Source: Planoprotostelium fungivorum (taxonomy: Eukaryota; Evosea; Variosea; Cavosteliida; Cavosteliaceae). From it: a stretch of DNA of 64,000 nt. The notes below the pieces were generated by a model. The model made no database searches. It was not told where the DNA came from and saw only the letters and a program-made list of their open reading frames with translations. The position numbers were made by a program, and so were the translations under genes. Shown here in pieces: positions 33,601 through 46,500 of the stretch. Numbering within the stretch: position 1 is the stretch's first letter; every line of letters begins with the position of its first letter. The DNA is taken from contig MDYQ01000088.1 in the NCBI GenBank assembly GCA_003024175.1, positions 1-64,000 on the forward strand. Reading direction: 5' to 3'.

Positions 33601-36221
33601 GCGTGAGGAGATGCTTCACGTTTGACGAGGTTCCAGCCCATCTTAGGGTCGAGCATGATGTTCCACATGTTGTAATCGTTCATGTCTGCATTCTTGGACG
33701 CCAGCAGAATGATACTGAGGGCCGTTCGATCGTTATAGTCGGTGTGTTCTAGATCCATCATCTGAAGTAGTCGTAGGCCCATCTTCAATTCTTGCACTCG
33801 AACTGTGGGATCCACCGATGATGGGGCATTGCGTAAGTAATGGTCGAACCACAAATCTTCTCTGCTCATTCTCATCGATCTGTCATCCACCTGCTTTATT
33901 TCATTCTTCGTTCATTCTTTTCAATAAAATTGGTGATGTGATGATCAACGTGTCTCTTATGTCTATATAGACATGCATGTACATGTGACGTTACATACCT
34001 CAGGGAATGTTTTTCTTGAGAGGAAGAAGGACATCCAGTTGAGACTGGATAGATCAGGAGTCCAGCCTTTGAACGACGAGAAGAAGGACATGATCTGATG
34101 GTAATCCACTCGTGCCAGGTTTGCACCGATCATCTGCACCACAGATGACAGCAGCGTGGGTTGATGCACCACCAATTGTACCAACTGAATCGATCAGATG
34201 AAAGACATCCATGCAATCACCTGTTTCCCCGCTTCAGTGGCGAGATCAGGGAGCAGAGGAAGGATGGTAGGATCGTAGGATCTACCAGAGTGGGCGAGCA
34301 TCTCTTCTCCGTGGCTACCTGCCACCATCGAGTACCAGAACAGTTCCCCCACCATCGTCTGCAATGTCACGTGCTCTCTCTTGTCACTGCTAACCCTTCC
34401 GATCTTCCTCATTAATTCTGTAAGGATGAGTCGACCCGTGACATGAGAGATCATCACCCAGCAGAGGGAAAGAGTGAACGTCGCCCATCTCGTTCATGTC
34501 TTTCTTTACGGTCTCCGTTCTTCTGAGCTGCTCGGATGTCAACAGTTCCAACATCATCTGTACGCGGTAAGAATCCTTCTGCTGCTCATCCAGGGAGAGG
34601 TAATCTTGTATTCTGACGATGGGTGATCCGATGTGGTACGTGATTCAGTCAAGGTCACATCTCATCATCATCATGTACGAAAGGATATCATTCCATGAAG
34701 AATCTGGCAATCTGCAGGGGGTCCAATTGATCCCAAGGAAAATAGAGGAAGAGGGTGGAGATGAGGATGGGGGATGGCCATGGTGACCTCAACAGAGAGA
34801 AGAGACAATTCAGCGTCAATCGTTCGAACGTGCAGGCGGCCAACTGGTAGACATTGTCAGTTTGATCACATCTACGATAGAAGAACGAATGGAGAAGTAG
34901 AGAACGTACCAGTACGATGCGGCCGAGTGTGATGACTAATTTGGTGAAACCCTTCTCAACGGCCCTGGGTAAGAAGGCATCGATGGGAATGAGAATCTTA
35001 TCTTTCACTTCTCCTTCACTCCTGCTCGCCATCTGGTACCACGGTATCTGTCCCAATATCGCCAGGTATTCGTTCTATCGGTAGTTGAGTCTTCCTCTCT
35101 GTGATCAACTCACCTCGTAGTGAGTGCCGATGACAGGGGAAAAGATGGAAGTGAGTACGTTCTGAGATAAGACGTCCTCTATGCTTCCGATCTGCAAGAG
35201 AGAAGCGGCCCAATCGGCACTGTGTGAATTGAACAGTTGATTGAGGAAGAAGGATGCGACACGTTCTGCATCTTCTCTACTCTGCACAACGTGAGCCTTC
35301 GAGTTATTTCACATGACTCACATCGAGCTCCGTGTCGTTCGAATCAGAGAGATCAATCAGACTTGATTTTCGGGTCGTACTCTTACCCAACAGATTGCTT
35401 CCCACTATTCATTGTCTCAATATCTTCAAAAACGATTGAACTCACTCATCAGTACCAGCTGTCGGATGATGGATACGCTCTGTCCAGATAAGGGTAATTG
35501 TGAATCGGCTGCAAAGTTGAGATGTGATCAACGATGGAGAGCTCACCCAAAATACGAAACAATTTGGAGAGGATGTCTTTCGTCTTCTGTGCGTTCTTGA
35601 AGTATTTGGAACGATTGGATTGGAGGAAGTGAGTGACTCTCAGCTCTGCTATGGTGACCTCAAACAGAGACGAGAAGACGGGCCCGAAATTGAGACGGTG
35701 GAGGTCAGCCACAGCTCTCTCCAAGAGAGACATGTTCTCACGATTCAGGTTGGCATGCCTGACGTTGTAGCGATATACGATCTGATTCTCATCCCCGCAG
35801 ATTCCAGATGTTGTCAGAGTATCGACATCGAAAGACCATAACTGTGAATTCGCTCTAATATGATGTCAGTCCTATTAGATAGAATAAAGGTACCTTGTGA
35901 CTGTCTCTTCTAAACGTCGTCTGGCTTGTAAAAACGTCTCGTGCAGGGAGGAAGATCTCTGTAGGTGGGCGAGGTAATCATCGCACAAGGAAGGATCAAA
36001 TTCCGTGTCTGGTGGGGGTTGATTGGAGTATGAGGGAGGATCAGGACTCTGTTAGAATGACGTCACGATGCATTACACCGCTGCTGATTCAATACCTGTT
36101 GGCTTTGCTCGAAGAACAGGAAGTCATCGATGCCTTGATTGTGTCCTCCTTGGTCAGTATTTGAGTGAAATTGAGGGGAGGTGGGTGGTCCCTCAAGGTC
36201 TATGAGGGTGGGTTCGTTCAT
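27692..36221 (-). CDS. EPG5: EPG5 homologue (autophagosome-lysosome tether)
   Basis: Very large helical protein spanning 8.5 kb with some 40 introns, an estimated 2,100-2,400 aa, comparable to animal EPG5 (about 2,580 aa). EPG5 is a Rab7 effector that tethers autophagosomes to late endosomes/lysosomes. Recognition rests on several ordered local matches to animal EPG5. These include IRLWIAKELAINVKD with FWEQFFSLYF (animal LIYRWAHQAL...WQKFFLLYL), FARIYRIYYSFTTWSRDV with FNFPKDFSDEDRADEL, DHDLWIQLWTLVLADA, NNVWIAYASLLTI, and near the C-terminus DSSLHHECDVFALWFFVIH (animal PSSVEEEAKLFLWWHQVL). The N-terminal 120 residues are disordered. The ATG at 36221 opens the first exon (NEPTLIDLEGPPTSP); the last exon ends LAPIYVYLQKI at 27692. 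Confidence 0.78.
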
Positions 36222-36358
36222 CGTCTCGTGTGCAACTGATGATTGCGTTTACTCGTGGGCCTGCAATGAGATGAGACTGTCTCGAAAAATCACCAAAATT
36301 TGGCTGTTCAACGAAACAAGCCGTATTTCATCCAAAAATCAGATTTATTGTGTTTTAT

Positions 36359-38024
36359 TCAGCACTGCTCGGAGCTCAGATCTCTGATGAGGCGAGTGTA
36401 CACGTCGATTCCTTTCAGAAAGACCTACCCGATTAGTTCCTCTCATCGCACACGCATCAACTGACCTTCTCATTCAGATATTCGTTGTGGTCGTGCAGCA
36501 ACACGGGTGTGTGATTGATGGGACTGAATCCGAAGGCAGGAATGTTCATGTTTCTAAAGAACCTCGAGTCTGTACCAGCTGGAAAGATCTGAGGATCTAC
36601 CTTCAAATTTCTGCAGACGTGTCGGTGATGGGCGGTGATCATCTGAGCTCACATCGATTGCATCGAATTCTTCAAGACCTTCCACCACTTTGCATCCTCT
36701 CCGATGTCCGTCCTTCCGTTCTTGAAATCACCACTGAGTAGATCAATCGTGCAGCCCCTCTCTTGAGCCCATCCTCTGATCATATTCATGAATCTCTCCA
36801 AGTTCTCTGATGCATGTGAGTCCTTTCTATCGCACGGTCTCACCTGTGGGGGGTATCCTCAGATCAAAACCTGCTTTGGCCACGGTTGGAATGACATTAA
36901 CGCTGATGCTACCCTTCTCCATGTCTTTCCCTTCTGGTGTTCTCGTCACTCCCGCCTGTCTCGCTTTCAGTTTGTTCACGATCGTCTCGTTCGATCGAAA
37001 TGGTTCCGCGGATGAATTCATCGTCTTACGTTGAGGGATGTGAGTGTGACGCTGATGACGTCTCCCAATTGGGTGCCACACGAGTGTTGGTCTCTCTGAT
37101 ACTTTTCGAATTGTTCTTCTCTGAACTTCATCATCTGGTCCACTAGTCCCATCTGATCCCATCATCAGCTCATCGCTCACGATGATGTGTCAGACCATGT
37201 GAGATAATTCCATCGAATGAGACGCTCACCAATTTCTGAGTGGCTGTTCCCTCGATGAATCTAGATCCGTGCCCGGCGGCACCTTCAGCCGTAGCCTCGA
37301 TCCCTGACAATGATGAGAGGCTGAGAATCTTCACCTCACATACACCAAGTGGCACGCTCTCCGTAATACACTTTGAATGAGTCATCGGGGGAAGCCAATC
37401 CTTCATCCAAGGAAACACCGACGTTCATCTTCTTAAACGTGGGACTCTGAACGAACAGACTCATCCCCAACTTGCCTCCGATCTCCTCGTCTGGCACGCA
37501 GACGATGTAGATCGTTCGAAGGGGTTGATATCCTTCGGTCTTGAGGCGCTTGAGAGCGTAGATGTACTGGATGCCCACAGACTTCATGTCTTGTGTCCCT
37601 CTGCCAAAGATGTTTCCCTCTCCATCTTTCTCGGCCGCCCACGGATCGCACTTCCACTTGTCCTGCATGTTCGTTCACAGCCATTCTGTTTCGCTCTTCT
37701 CACTTTCTGTACGGGGACTACATCATAATGATTGCTGAGCAGAACGGAAGGCAAGCTTGGATCACTTCCCTTCCAGGACAAGATCGCAACAGGTCGGCCT
37801 GGATGAACCTGTTGACCTTCAATCATTTGTAAGAGAAGAATACGCACTTCAATGACTTCTGATTCCAATCCTGCTTCTTTTCCCAAAGCAATTAGAAAGT
37901 TGACCGCTTCTTCATTTTGGGGTTGTGGATGGTCTGTTCGAATTCTCAAGAAAGAACGAAACGATGTCACAGCAGTATCTATTGCGCATCAATAACCCAC
38001 ATTGCCACGCGAATCACCTTCCAT
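36359..38024 (-). CDS. ACY1: Aminoacylase-1 (N-acyl-L-amino-acid amidohydrolase)
   Basis: Cytosolic Zn-dependent M20A peptidase that releases free amino acids from N-acetyl amino acids (EC 3.5.1.14). Metal and catalytic blocks are present in order: LSNHYDVVPV, IFGRGTQDMKSVGIQYI, CVPDEEIGGKLGMSLF, GHGSRFIEGTA, VNVIPTVAKAGFDLRI, then FPAGTDSRFFR and FGFSPINHTPVLLHDHNEYL. Length and order match animal ACY1. The long first frame lacks an ATG. Splicing a 7-nt coding exon (ATGGAAG, 38024-38018) across a 39-nt intron (GTGATT...CAATAG) gives MEDTAVTSFRSFLRIRTD, so start is set at 38024. Stop at 36359 with AATAAA just after. Head-to-head with the D-lactate dehydrogenase gene (126 bp). Confidence 0.92.
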
Positions 38025-38150
38025 GTCTGATGTGTGGACAAATCTCGAATTTGCTGTTGTAGTGGGAGCCGTAAACACGTGAAACCCGCGAGTTTTCGCA
38101 GTCTTCGAAATCCGTGCCCACAAAGCTGACCACACGATAAGAGCACCATC
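38025..38150. promoter_or_regulatory. Bidirectional promoter, ACY1 / D-lactate dehydrogenase
   Basis: Only 126 bp separate the two divergent start codons, so both transcripts must start from this stretch. No TATA box is evident; no factor site is assigned. Confidence 0.5.
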
Positions 38151-40540
38151 ATGTTTCGACGCCTATTTGCAACTCAACGTTTGGTGTCACCTTTCAGAAG
38201 GAGCCAGCCAATCACATCTTACCACAACATCTCTGGAAAACAAAACACTCTGAGCCGTGGATTGTTCAGACCCTCTTTGCTCCTCTTAGGTACTGCTGCT
38301 TGTGCTGCCACACTCGTTGGTCAGGTGAGGATCTCCTTCTTCCCACAAACTCACACCACACAGAGTTGCTTGTACGCTGATGAAGAGAAAGAGGAGTACG
38401 GAAATGACAAGAGGTGAAACCAAATTGAGAGTCGTAGCTCATCAGTCACAGGGCGACTGAGCTTGCGGAAGACGCAAGTCACGCTCACGGTTCTAAGCGG
38501 GCTTCAGCAGCGAGACACGTTCCAGAGGAGATGATCCAACAGCTGCAAGAGATCTTTGGAGAGAATTGCATTCTGGTGACACCATCGATTGCTCTCGTAG
38601 GTGTGATTGATGACGGTGATTACAGGATCAGTCTGCAAGAGAGCCCTACGGAAAAGATTTTTCGTACAACAAGGGAAAGACACCAGATGTAGTTGTCGTG
38701 CCTACCAAGGTAGAGCAGATACAGAAGGTCGTCGAGCTGTGTGCCAAGCACAAAGTACCCATCGTAGCATACGGGTGAGTCTATGGTGATAGCGTAGAGC
38801 TGAGATCCCATAGAGCGGGTACGTCACTCGAGGGTCACATCAATGCAGTTGAAGGAGGTGAGATTATGATCCTCCATGCCGATGACTCATTCTGAAAGGT
38901 CTGTGCATATCCTTTACGAAGATGAAGGAGGTGAGGAGGAAGAGAGTGAGGGAGGTGAAGTTCCACAGATGATCGAAGTGCACGCGGAAGATATGCTCTG
39001 TGTAGTGGAGCCTGGTATCACTTACGATGAGTTGAATCAGAAGCTGAAGCCTTACGGATACTTCTTCCCCATGGTGAGGAACGACACAAATTATAATCAT
39101 ATCATCACCGTGAATGCTCCTTCACCACAACTTGTTCACTCGTGCTTCATCTCATGATCTTCAATAGGACCCAGGACCAGGAGCATCCATTGGAGGAATG
39201 TGAGTCCATCTACAGATGATGTCCCTCTATTTCGCTCTACGAAGCGTTTCTGTAAGGATGGAGAAGTGACTGAATGAAGGGTGGGAACCAGCTGTTCGGG
39301 GACGAATGCGTACAGATACGGCACGATGAAGGAGAACGTCTTATCACTGAATGTAGTTCTACCCAGTGGAAAGATGATGAAGACGAGACAGAGAGCCAAG
39401 AAGAGTTCAGCCGGTTACGATCTGAATCACTTGTTCATCGGAGCTGAAGGTACTCTCGGTGTTGTGACACAGGTCACTCTCAAGATCCAAAAGGTTTTAC
39501 ACCCGCATCTGAATGAACACTTACATGAGTAGATCCCACAAAACAGAGCCGTTGCTCTTGCACAGTTTGAGACGATCAGGCAAGCAGCGAATGTGGCTAT
39601 ATCTGTGGTTCAAGAAGGTGAATACATCATCGATGGCCTTCTCAAATATTTAAAAAAAGGTATTCAAATCGGTAAGATTGAGCTCTTGGATGATGTCATG
39701 ATGAAGGCGGTGAATTTAAACAACGGCACGGAATACAAAGAGTTGACCACTCTTCTCTTCGAATTTGCAGGTAGAGAATGCCGCTCAGATCGAATGTGAA
39801 CATCTCAGGTTCTGAGCTATCCATCAAAGAACAGAGGAACAGAATAGAAGAATTGACCAAGGAGAACAATGGATCCAAGCTCCAATTCGCAACGGAGCAA
39901 GAGGACAGAGAGGCCCTCTGGATGGCGAGAAAGACCGCTCTTTGGTCTGCTCCAATTCTCAAAGAAGGATCTGAAGTGCGTTCGGCTGCATCTGACTCCA
40001 TCTCACTGTGATTAGGTGAAAATCACAGATGTGTGCGTCCCCATATCAAAGATCGCAGACTGCATACAGCAGACAAAGGATGACATCAGAGATTCTACAC
40101 TCCTCGGTCCCATCGTGGGCCACATGGGAGACGGAAACTTCCACTCCTTCATCTTACTGGATCCCAACAACCCGAAAGATCTCGAAGAGACACACAGATT
40201 AGATCACCGCATGATCGAAAGAGCTATTTCGATGGGAGGAACTTGTACTGGAGGTGAGATGGATCATCATCTTCATGTGTACTCATTCGTCACAGAACAC
40301 GGAGTGGGTGTGGGAAAGAGGGTGAGTGATAGTGGATGATGGGAGACTGATTCGAGAAGGATTATCTTCCACTGGAGTTAGGAGAGGAAGCCGTTGAACT
40401 GATGAGGACTTTAAAGAGAGCCATTGACCCAGACAATGTGAGATGATTTCCAATATCGACATGAATTACTGAAAATGGAACAGATCATGAACCCAGGAAA
40501 GGTGATGCCAGACAAGGAACCAATAAAGAAGGAAGATTGA
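38151..40540 (+). CDS. D-lactate dehydrogenase (FAD, cytochrome), mitochondrial
   Basis: Oxidises D-lactate to pyruvate, passing electrons to cytochrome c. The N-terminus is Arg/Ser-rich with a short hydrophobic segment ([18 protein letters not shown]), typical of targeting to the mitochondrial inner membrane or intermembrane space. The FAD_binding_4 domain shows [63 protein letters not shown], then [20 protein letters not shown] and [16 protein letters not shown]. The C-terminal FAD-oxidase domain has [26 protein letters not shown] and [11 protein letters not shown]. All signature blocks are present; introns are 35-60 nt. It converges on the BRCT gene with only 38 bp between stop codons. Confidence 0.92.
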
Positions 40541-40578
40541 TGATGCTGCTGCAGACCGAATTATTTATTTCTCCAGTG

Positions 40579-43441
40579 TCAGAAGGCGAGCGATAGTTGA
40601 GTTTCGAACTCCGCCTCAGATGGGGCGATACATTTGATCTGGTATCCTTCCAAGGGCAACTGTTGGTATCTGGAGATCGTATCTAACAACCACAGAATAT
40701 CCACGGGGTATCTTCCGGTCTGAAAGAAAACCTCCTGAGCCTATTTCTCCTTCAGTGTCGTCCAAAGGCTCACAATCACCTCTTCCACATCGAAATTCGA
40801 AGGGCACAATACGAACACGTTGTCTTGGCTGAAATCACACGTGTTGATCAGAGGTTTGGGTAGTCCTTGAGAATACGTCGCACCACCAAACTGAGCGAGC
40901 ATATCGATCTCATCCTCAGACGGTGCAGTGTTAACCCCTGCTGCATAAAAGTGGAGACCACTCAGTAGTTTGGTACCTGAACCATCAGAAACTTGTTCCT
41001 CTGTCTGTCTCACCTTTTAACGCTGCGTTTCTGGATTTAGCGGGAGTGTCCAGTCCCCTCGAATCGCCCGAAACTTGAAATTTATCTTCATTGACCCATT
41101 TACCCTCAGAGAAAGAAGCCAAGATCCCTTCAGAAGATGATCAAGATGAAAGAAAGCCTCGAATCCTCACAATCGAAAGAAACGATCCACTGGCCAGCGA
41201 GCACAGCGCACGCATATTTGATCGTTCGCTTCACAGTGAGGTTTTCGTCTGTGATGGCTACCAGGTGGGTGACCTCTTGGCTCATCTTCTGAACGAGCCT
41301 CCCTCCAATGCGCTGAACGAGAGCTTGCACTTTCTCCTGCTCATCGTTCGCTCTACGTAGAGAGTGGAATGAACTCACCAGCATCGATGCCTTCAATCCT
41401 GTCCCTAAGATGACGGGGCCCTCGGTCGGCTTGTTCTTCAACTTCTTCGACCGAATCATTTCTTCAGGAGCTATGCTGTTCTCTCGAACTCTGGGCTCAG
41501 GGGTGTCCGGTAGGATGAAATCGTCCTGTTCGTAACTCAGCAGAGTGGATGGATGAATCCTCACAACGATTGGATCAGCAACGATTTCCGTGCTATCGAA
41601 TGCCTCTGTGACGGCCTGCTTCGCTTGTCTCTTCAGAGCTGCTCGTATGGGCTGTGACACATCAGAACAGTCTATCTGTAATCAATACCTGTGCATTGAT
41701 TCTGTCCGCCTCAATATCATTCGACCTCCACGAGATCCACTCGTTGTTCTTGGATTCCTTTTCCTTCGTTAATCCAACATCCTTCTTCGTTCTCCTGTTC
41801 GGCTGCTCGTTTTTAGCCAGAGAATCAATTCTGAGTGTCACCTTCTTCGTCTGCGTGACGCCGGGTACCGAATTGAAAGGGATCGTCGTCTGTACAGGGT
41901 TTCCTTTCGGCTGTTTGGCTGCCGACTGCTCCGGTTTATCTGCGAGGATCAATCCACACGATGAGATCGATGATCGAGCCACCCATCAGTTTCGGTCGTT
42001 TGGTGCCCTCCGTACCTGGTTCTTCTTTGATCTCTCTCGTCTCGATCGGCTTTTTCCTCTTGTTACCCTGACCTGTGCGAATCGCATGACTTATATTGGG
42101 GTCACTACCGATCGAGCAGAGAGGTGGCATGGAGGATGAGATGTCCTGTCCCATTGAGTCTTTTCCTCTGAAAGTCACCTACCTCTTGTCGTGATGATTG
42201 GTCGGGTACACTACTGGTCGGTTGACAGCTCTCTGATACAAGTTCTTCTCTCTCCACAGTGGCCTCTTCCTCCACATCCTTCTTTCTCTCCCCCCTTACT
42301 TCTTCCTCTTTCCCTCCTTCTCTCCTTTGCTCTCCCTCTCTTTCTTCTCCCTTTTCTTTCTCCCCTTCCTTCTCTGCTTCCTCCTCTTCTTCTGCTTCTT
42401 CCTCTTCTTCTACTTCCCTCTCTTGTTCACCCTTCTCTCTTTCATCTCTCTCCGCCTTTTCCCTCGCCTCCACTTCCGAATGAAGTCTCGCCTTCTCTCT
42501 TTCTGAGGCACGTTCCATCCTCCTTCTAGTTTTGCTTTTGATGGCCTCTGATCTGGCATTGTACTCGTCATACACCATCCTCGATATGGACACTCCTCTG
42601 CACAAGACGTGGTCCAATATCGTCAGTTCTTGCGTCTTCCTCTTCGATTCACCCTTGGACTTTGCAATCTGTGGAGCATCAGAAGGATAAATAATGAGCC
42701 ACGCACCGCGCAACACCACGTGGCGATGGAGGGATACTTATCGTCTGTGGATGTACAATCGATCCATCCATCGCGGGTTAAATATCCTTAGACGATCAGT
42801 CGAAGCCGATTCACCTTGAAATAGTCACCGGTGCACTCTTGGTACTTGATCTCATCGCCGATGGATAACGTGCCAGAATTGAGGAGACTGGAGAGAGAAT
42901 AGTGGAGCACCTCTCTCTGCTCCTCCTCTAGTGTAGTCTCCTCACCTTGGTACACGATGCGCCCTCTTCCCCTCTGACCCTTATCTCTCGGCTTTGTGGT
43001 GGGTCGGAGACGTGCACTTCGTCTGGCCTGGAGAATTTGAGTGTCCATCGTCACGATCTGAATCACTTGTTGAGGTCGAATGGTTGTCGTCTGTCGAGAG
43101 ACATGTTTGTCGGTACAAGGTTGCTCGGAGGGGGTCTCATCTGCGGAGACTTGTTCATCTTTTACTGTCGTATCTGTTTCCACTGAAACTTCAGCCACCA
43201 TCGCTTGCATTATACCCTCTATCTCTCGATCAGCCGATTGAGACTTCGCGTCTTCCGAAGGAGTTGGGGATGGACCATCCATCTGCTGATGTGATTCTTC
43301 CTGTTCTTCGGAAGGGGGATTTGACTGCTGTGATGCTGCTTGTGGAGGGCATATGTTGACGTTTGCAAAGTGTTGGGAGTCCGTGATACTCGGCTGAAAA
43401 GTGGTTTGAGACAGTGAACCGTGATTCAAAGAGCGTTGCAT
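40579..43441 (-). CDS. RAMA domain plus tandem BRCT nuclear protein
   Basis: Probable chromatin/DNA-damage protein. The N-terminal 200 residues are disordered and Gln/Ser/Thr-rich. Then a RAMA-like domain follows: YSLSSLLNSGTLSIGDEIKY, and, after an intron from 42832 (GTGACT...TCTAAG), TGYLTRDGWIDCTSTDDKY and PSIATW. Next come a helix (ILDHVLCRGVSISRMVYDEYNA) and a long Lys/Glu/Arg coiled coil (42300-42500). The C-terminus has two BRCT repeats. BRCT1 has VQALVQRIGGRLVQKMSQEV, THLVAI and VLAGQWIVSFDW-like ends. BRCT2 has LLSGLHFYAAGVNTAPSEDE, LAQFGGATYSQ and VDILWLLDTISRYQQLPLEG. Tandem BRCTs usually bind phosphopeptides; RAMA domains are predicted readers of modified DNA. The start ATG at 43441 follows two in-frame GTG codons. 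Confidence 0.75.
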
Positions 43442-43524
43442 TGAAGAATGCACCACGGTGGTTGATGATGGGCGGGAGATTTTGAATTTGAAAAAAAGAA
43501 TCCGCCAGTGCGAAAATTCTCATT

Positions 43525-46500
43525 TTATTGTTTCTCTCGATACATTGAGCCACCTGCACCATCCACAACGGGACAATACTGCATGATGGTAGCTGGTGTC
43601 CAACTCAACCAGATCTGATGGATCTGTGCCGCTTTCATCCTACACACGCAGGTGGCCTCTAGATAGACTGCATTCGTGTGCTCCGTAGCTCTGAACTCCC
43701 AGAAGGGCTTGGTGAGTAGCCCGTGGACGCTCAACTTGCAACAGACAAAGTCATTGTTGACCACCAGATCGCTCGATTGCATGCTGGCATTACCAACGAA
43801 GCAAGATCGAAAGTTTCGCAGGTACAGCCTGATATTGTCTTTTCCTCTGATCTGTAACCGTTTAGATAAAGTATCTACGTCACACAGTCACCTCTGAACT
43901 GTGTCCCACGAGGCCGAGGATCTGGGAGTCTTCTGCAAACAACTCGAAGACCGAAGTGAAAGAGCCAAAGGACCACATGTCTGTGAAACGGTTGACAATG
44001 TCCCTGCACATGACCTGGTACTCTTGGTTGAATTGATGTGGATCCAATTTCTACGAAGGAATGAGTGACATGCACCATCACTGACGCATCGTTCGCAAGA
44101 CGATCACCTCTCTTCGAGGGTAGCGGCTGGGCTTTCCGGTCTTAATCGTGGCAAACTTCATCTTTCTACCGGGGAAGGGCTGCCACTATCAGTCTCTCGA
44201 CAGAAGAATAACATCTCACGAGGTTGAAGATCATCCGGTTCGGGTATACAGTTCGATCGAAGAATGATTTCCTCAGCGTCGTCTCCAGAAACTCTGTGAA
44301 CTTTGGCATTCGGTTGGCAAATACCTACTCACGCGTGAGCCATACGATCGACAAGTGTGACCCACCGATTCGTTGACTTCTACGTGCGTCTTAAAGTCCA
44401 CGACGGGTTGTTCTGCGAAGAAGGCAGTGCAAGGCTCCATCAGTATGGGGCTAGCGTAGATGTACATCCTTCCGATCTACATCGCGTGAGCCGTCGTGCA
44501 GTCGATGTCTCACCAGGCGTGTCATCGTTACGGTGAAGGAGATAGGCAGAGTGAAGGTCTTGCCGATGGATACGACGACCGAAGATTGTAATGCGAAACT
44601 GAAGCCTCCCGTGTATTCCATGGCGATCTCTCCCTTCTACTCTTGTTAATTCGGACATTTCGATCTCCTCACGAGTTCTCCCGGGACGGAAGAAGGTTGC
44701 AGCCTTATGTTGGAGATCTTTGGTGCTTGTGAACCGATGTTCATGTCTACGATCTTGATCGATCCGAGCCATTCGGGTCTTCCTGCAGTGTCCAACCTCT
44801 TCTGTATCTTCTCTTGCACCTATCTTGATCAATGGTCGTCTCTTCTCATCTCTCACGTGATTGAAGAACGTAGAAGAGTTCTGCATGTCTTGAAAGTTTC
44901 TCGACAAGAGCAGATTGAGCCAATTGCAACTCTCTGCGGCCCCCGCTTCAGATTCCTCCCACACCTCATCCAGTTGAATCGATATAAATGTCATGATACA
45001 TACCTCCGTTGGAATGGAACCAGAGTGTGGATCATTCTGAAGGATGGAGATCCTCTTCGTGAAGGTACCAATGGAATGGACCCATCGATCGAAATCATCT
45101 TCGTCTCTGGACCTGAACATGAAAGATGCCTCGGATCTTGCCATCTTTGCTTCTCCCTTGTCCTTGTAGATGGTCTTCTCTGGCTTGGAGTTGTTGGACA
45201 GTTCGAATGTGAGAGATGCTCTGTGGATGAGCAAGTCCCATCGATTCAATCGAAATACACCAATTGGGGATCGAGTGCTCTGTATTTGTTCAGTCACCAG
45301 GACAATATCGATACTATGTCATAGAGAATAGAGAGCGCGTCGTAGTGTGTTGATATCATCTATGACTCACCCTAACGGGGATGGAATACCAATACATCTT
45401 TCCATCCGCTCGAAGTATAATCATCGCCATCTTCGATGCGTTCTGTATCAACAATCGCAATGATCCTGTCTCCATTTCAGTCAACCGTCTGATCTACACA
45501 CAAGAACAGAGAGAATGATGTCTATCGACAGACAGAGAAGAAGCGTGACCGATGACTCACCTCCCTTCAGCGTCGAAGGGTCGTTGATCAACTCGAGAGA
45601 AGCGTCGGACACGTAGTCATCCGATGTGTGCTTCGAGTAATCGGCCATGTGTTCGTCCATGGAACTTCTCAAGGGGCTCCCTTCTGACGTTCAGATCTTC
45701 CTCCCCTCTTCACGGTCACCTGACGTGAACGAACTGCGAAGGCCAGAAGGAGTTGGAGTGGAAGTGATAGAGGGGCCGCCCGCGTCAGATAAAGCGACGA
45801 ACCACCTGCATCAGGTGATGAGATGATAAAGATAGAGCGGTCGATGAAAGGATAAGCACCTCTGAGCCAAAGAGGGATCTGTCATTCTCATGCGAAAGGA
45901 ATAAGCTCTGCTCCGTGTGATCTTCTCCTTCTGATGTTCGCTGCTGACGTAGAAGATGTGCTGCTTGGTCGGGTGATAGACTTCGAGTAATAATCCTCCG
46001 TCTGTGTCCGAACTTGTGCGTAATCCGAAATGTCTGCGAGTTTCCGCGTTGATCGACATCAACTGTCGCACCATCAATGAAAGATCTAGAATAATCATGG
46101 TATCCTCAGAACAGAAGGAGATGAAGATATTTCTTCATCGTGAATTCACCTCTACTTTACAACCGTTGATCTGTATGAATCCATACCGATTCCTCTTCTT
46201 CTTCCTCGCAGACTTCAACTCTTCGAAACGACTCATTCGTGGACTGGAGACATTCTCCGACGGCATATTGACGAGTCCATTCGCCTCTCCTTCACTATTC
46301 AGACGTCGATGTACGAACCCCCTCAGCCGTTTAAAATGGTGAGGCCTCCTGGCCCCGGCTGATTCTCGTCACACCGTGAACGACGAGGTTAACTCACATG
46401 AAGGATCGAAGGTGTCCTCAGCGGAAGTCTGACGAGAGAAAGTGTAAGAGCTGTCGTTGGTTCCCACGCTGCTTCCTCCATCGGAATCGACTTCGGATCC

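Noticed and set aside
42259-42529. Ser/Pro/Leu-rich plus-strand frames over 42.2-42.5 kb
   Set aside because: Complement of the GAG/GAA-rich coiled coil of the RAMA-BRCT protein; low-complexity shadow.
44707-45324. 205-codon plus-strand open frame
   Set aside because: Antisense to the PH and SMP exons of the TEX2-like gene, which have family matches; no motif on the plus strand.
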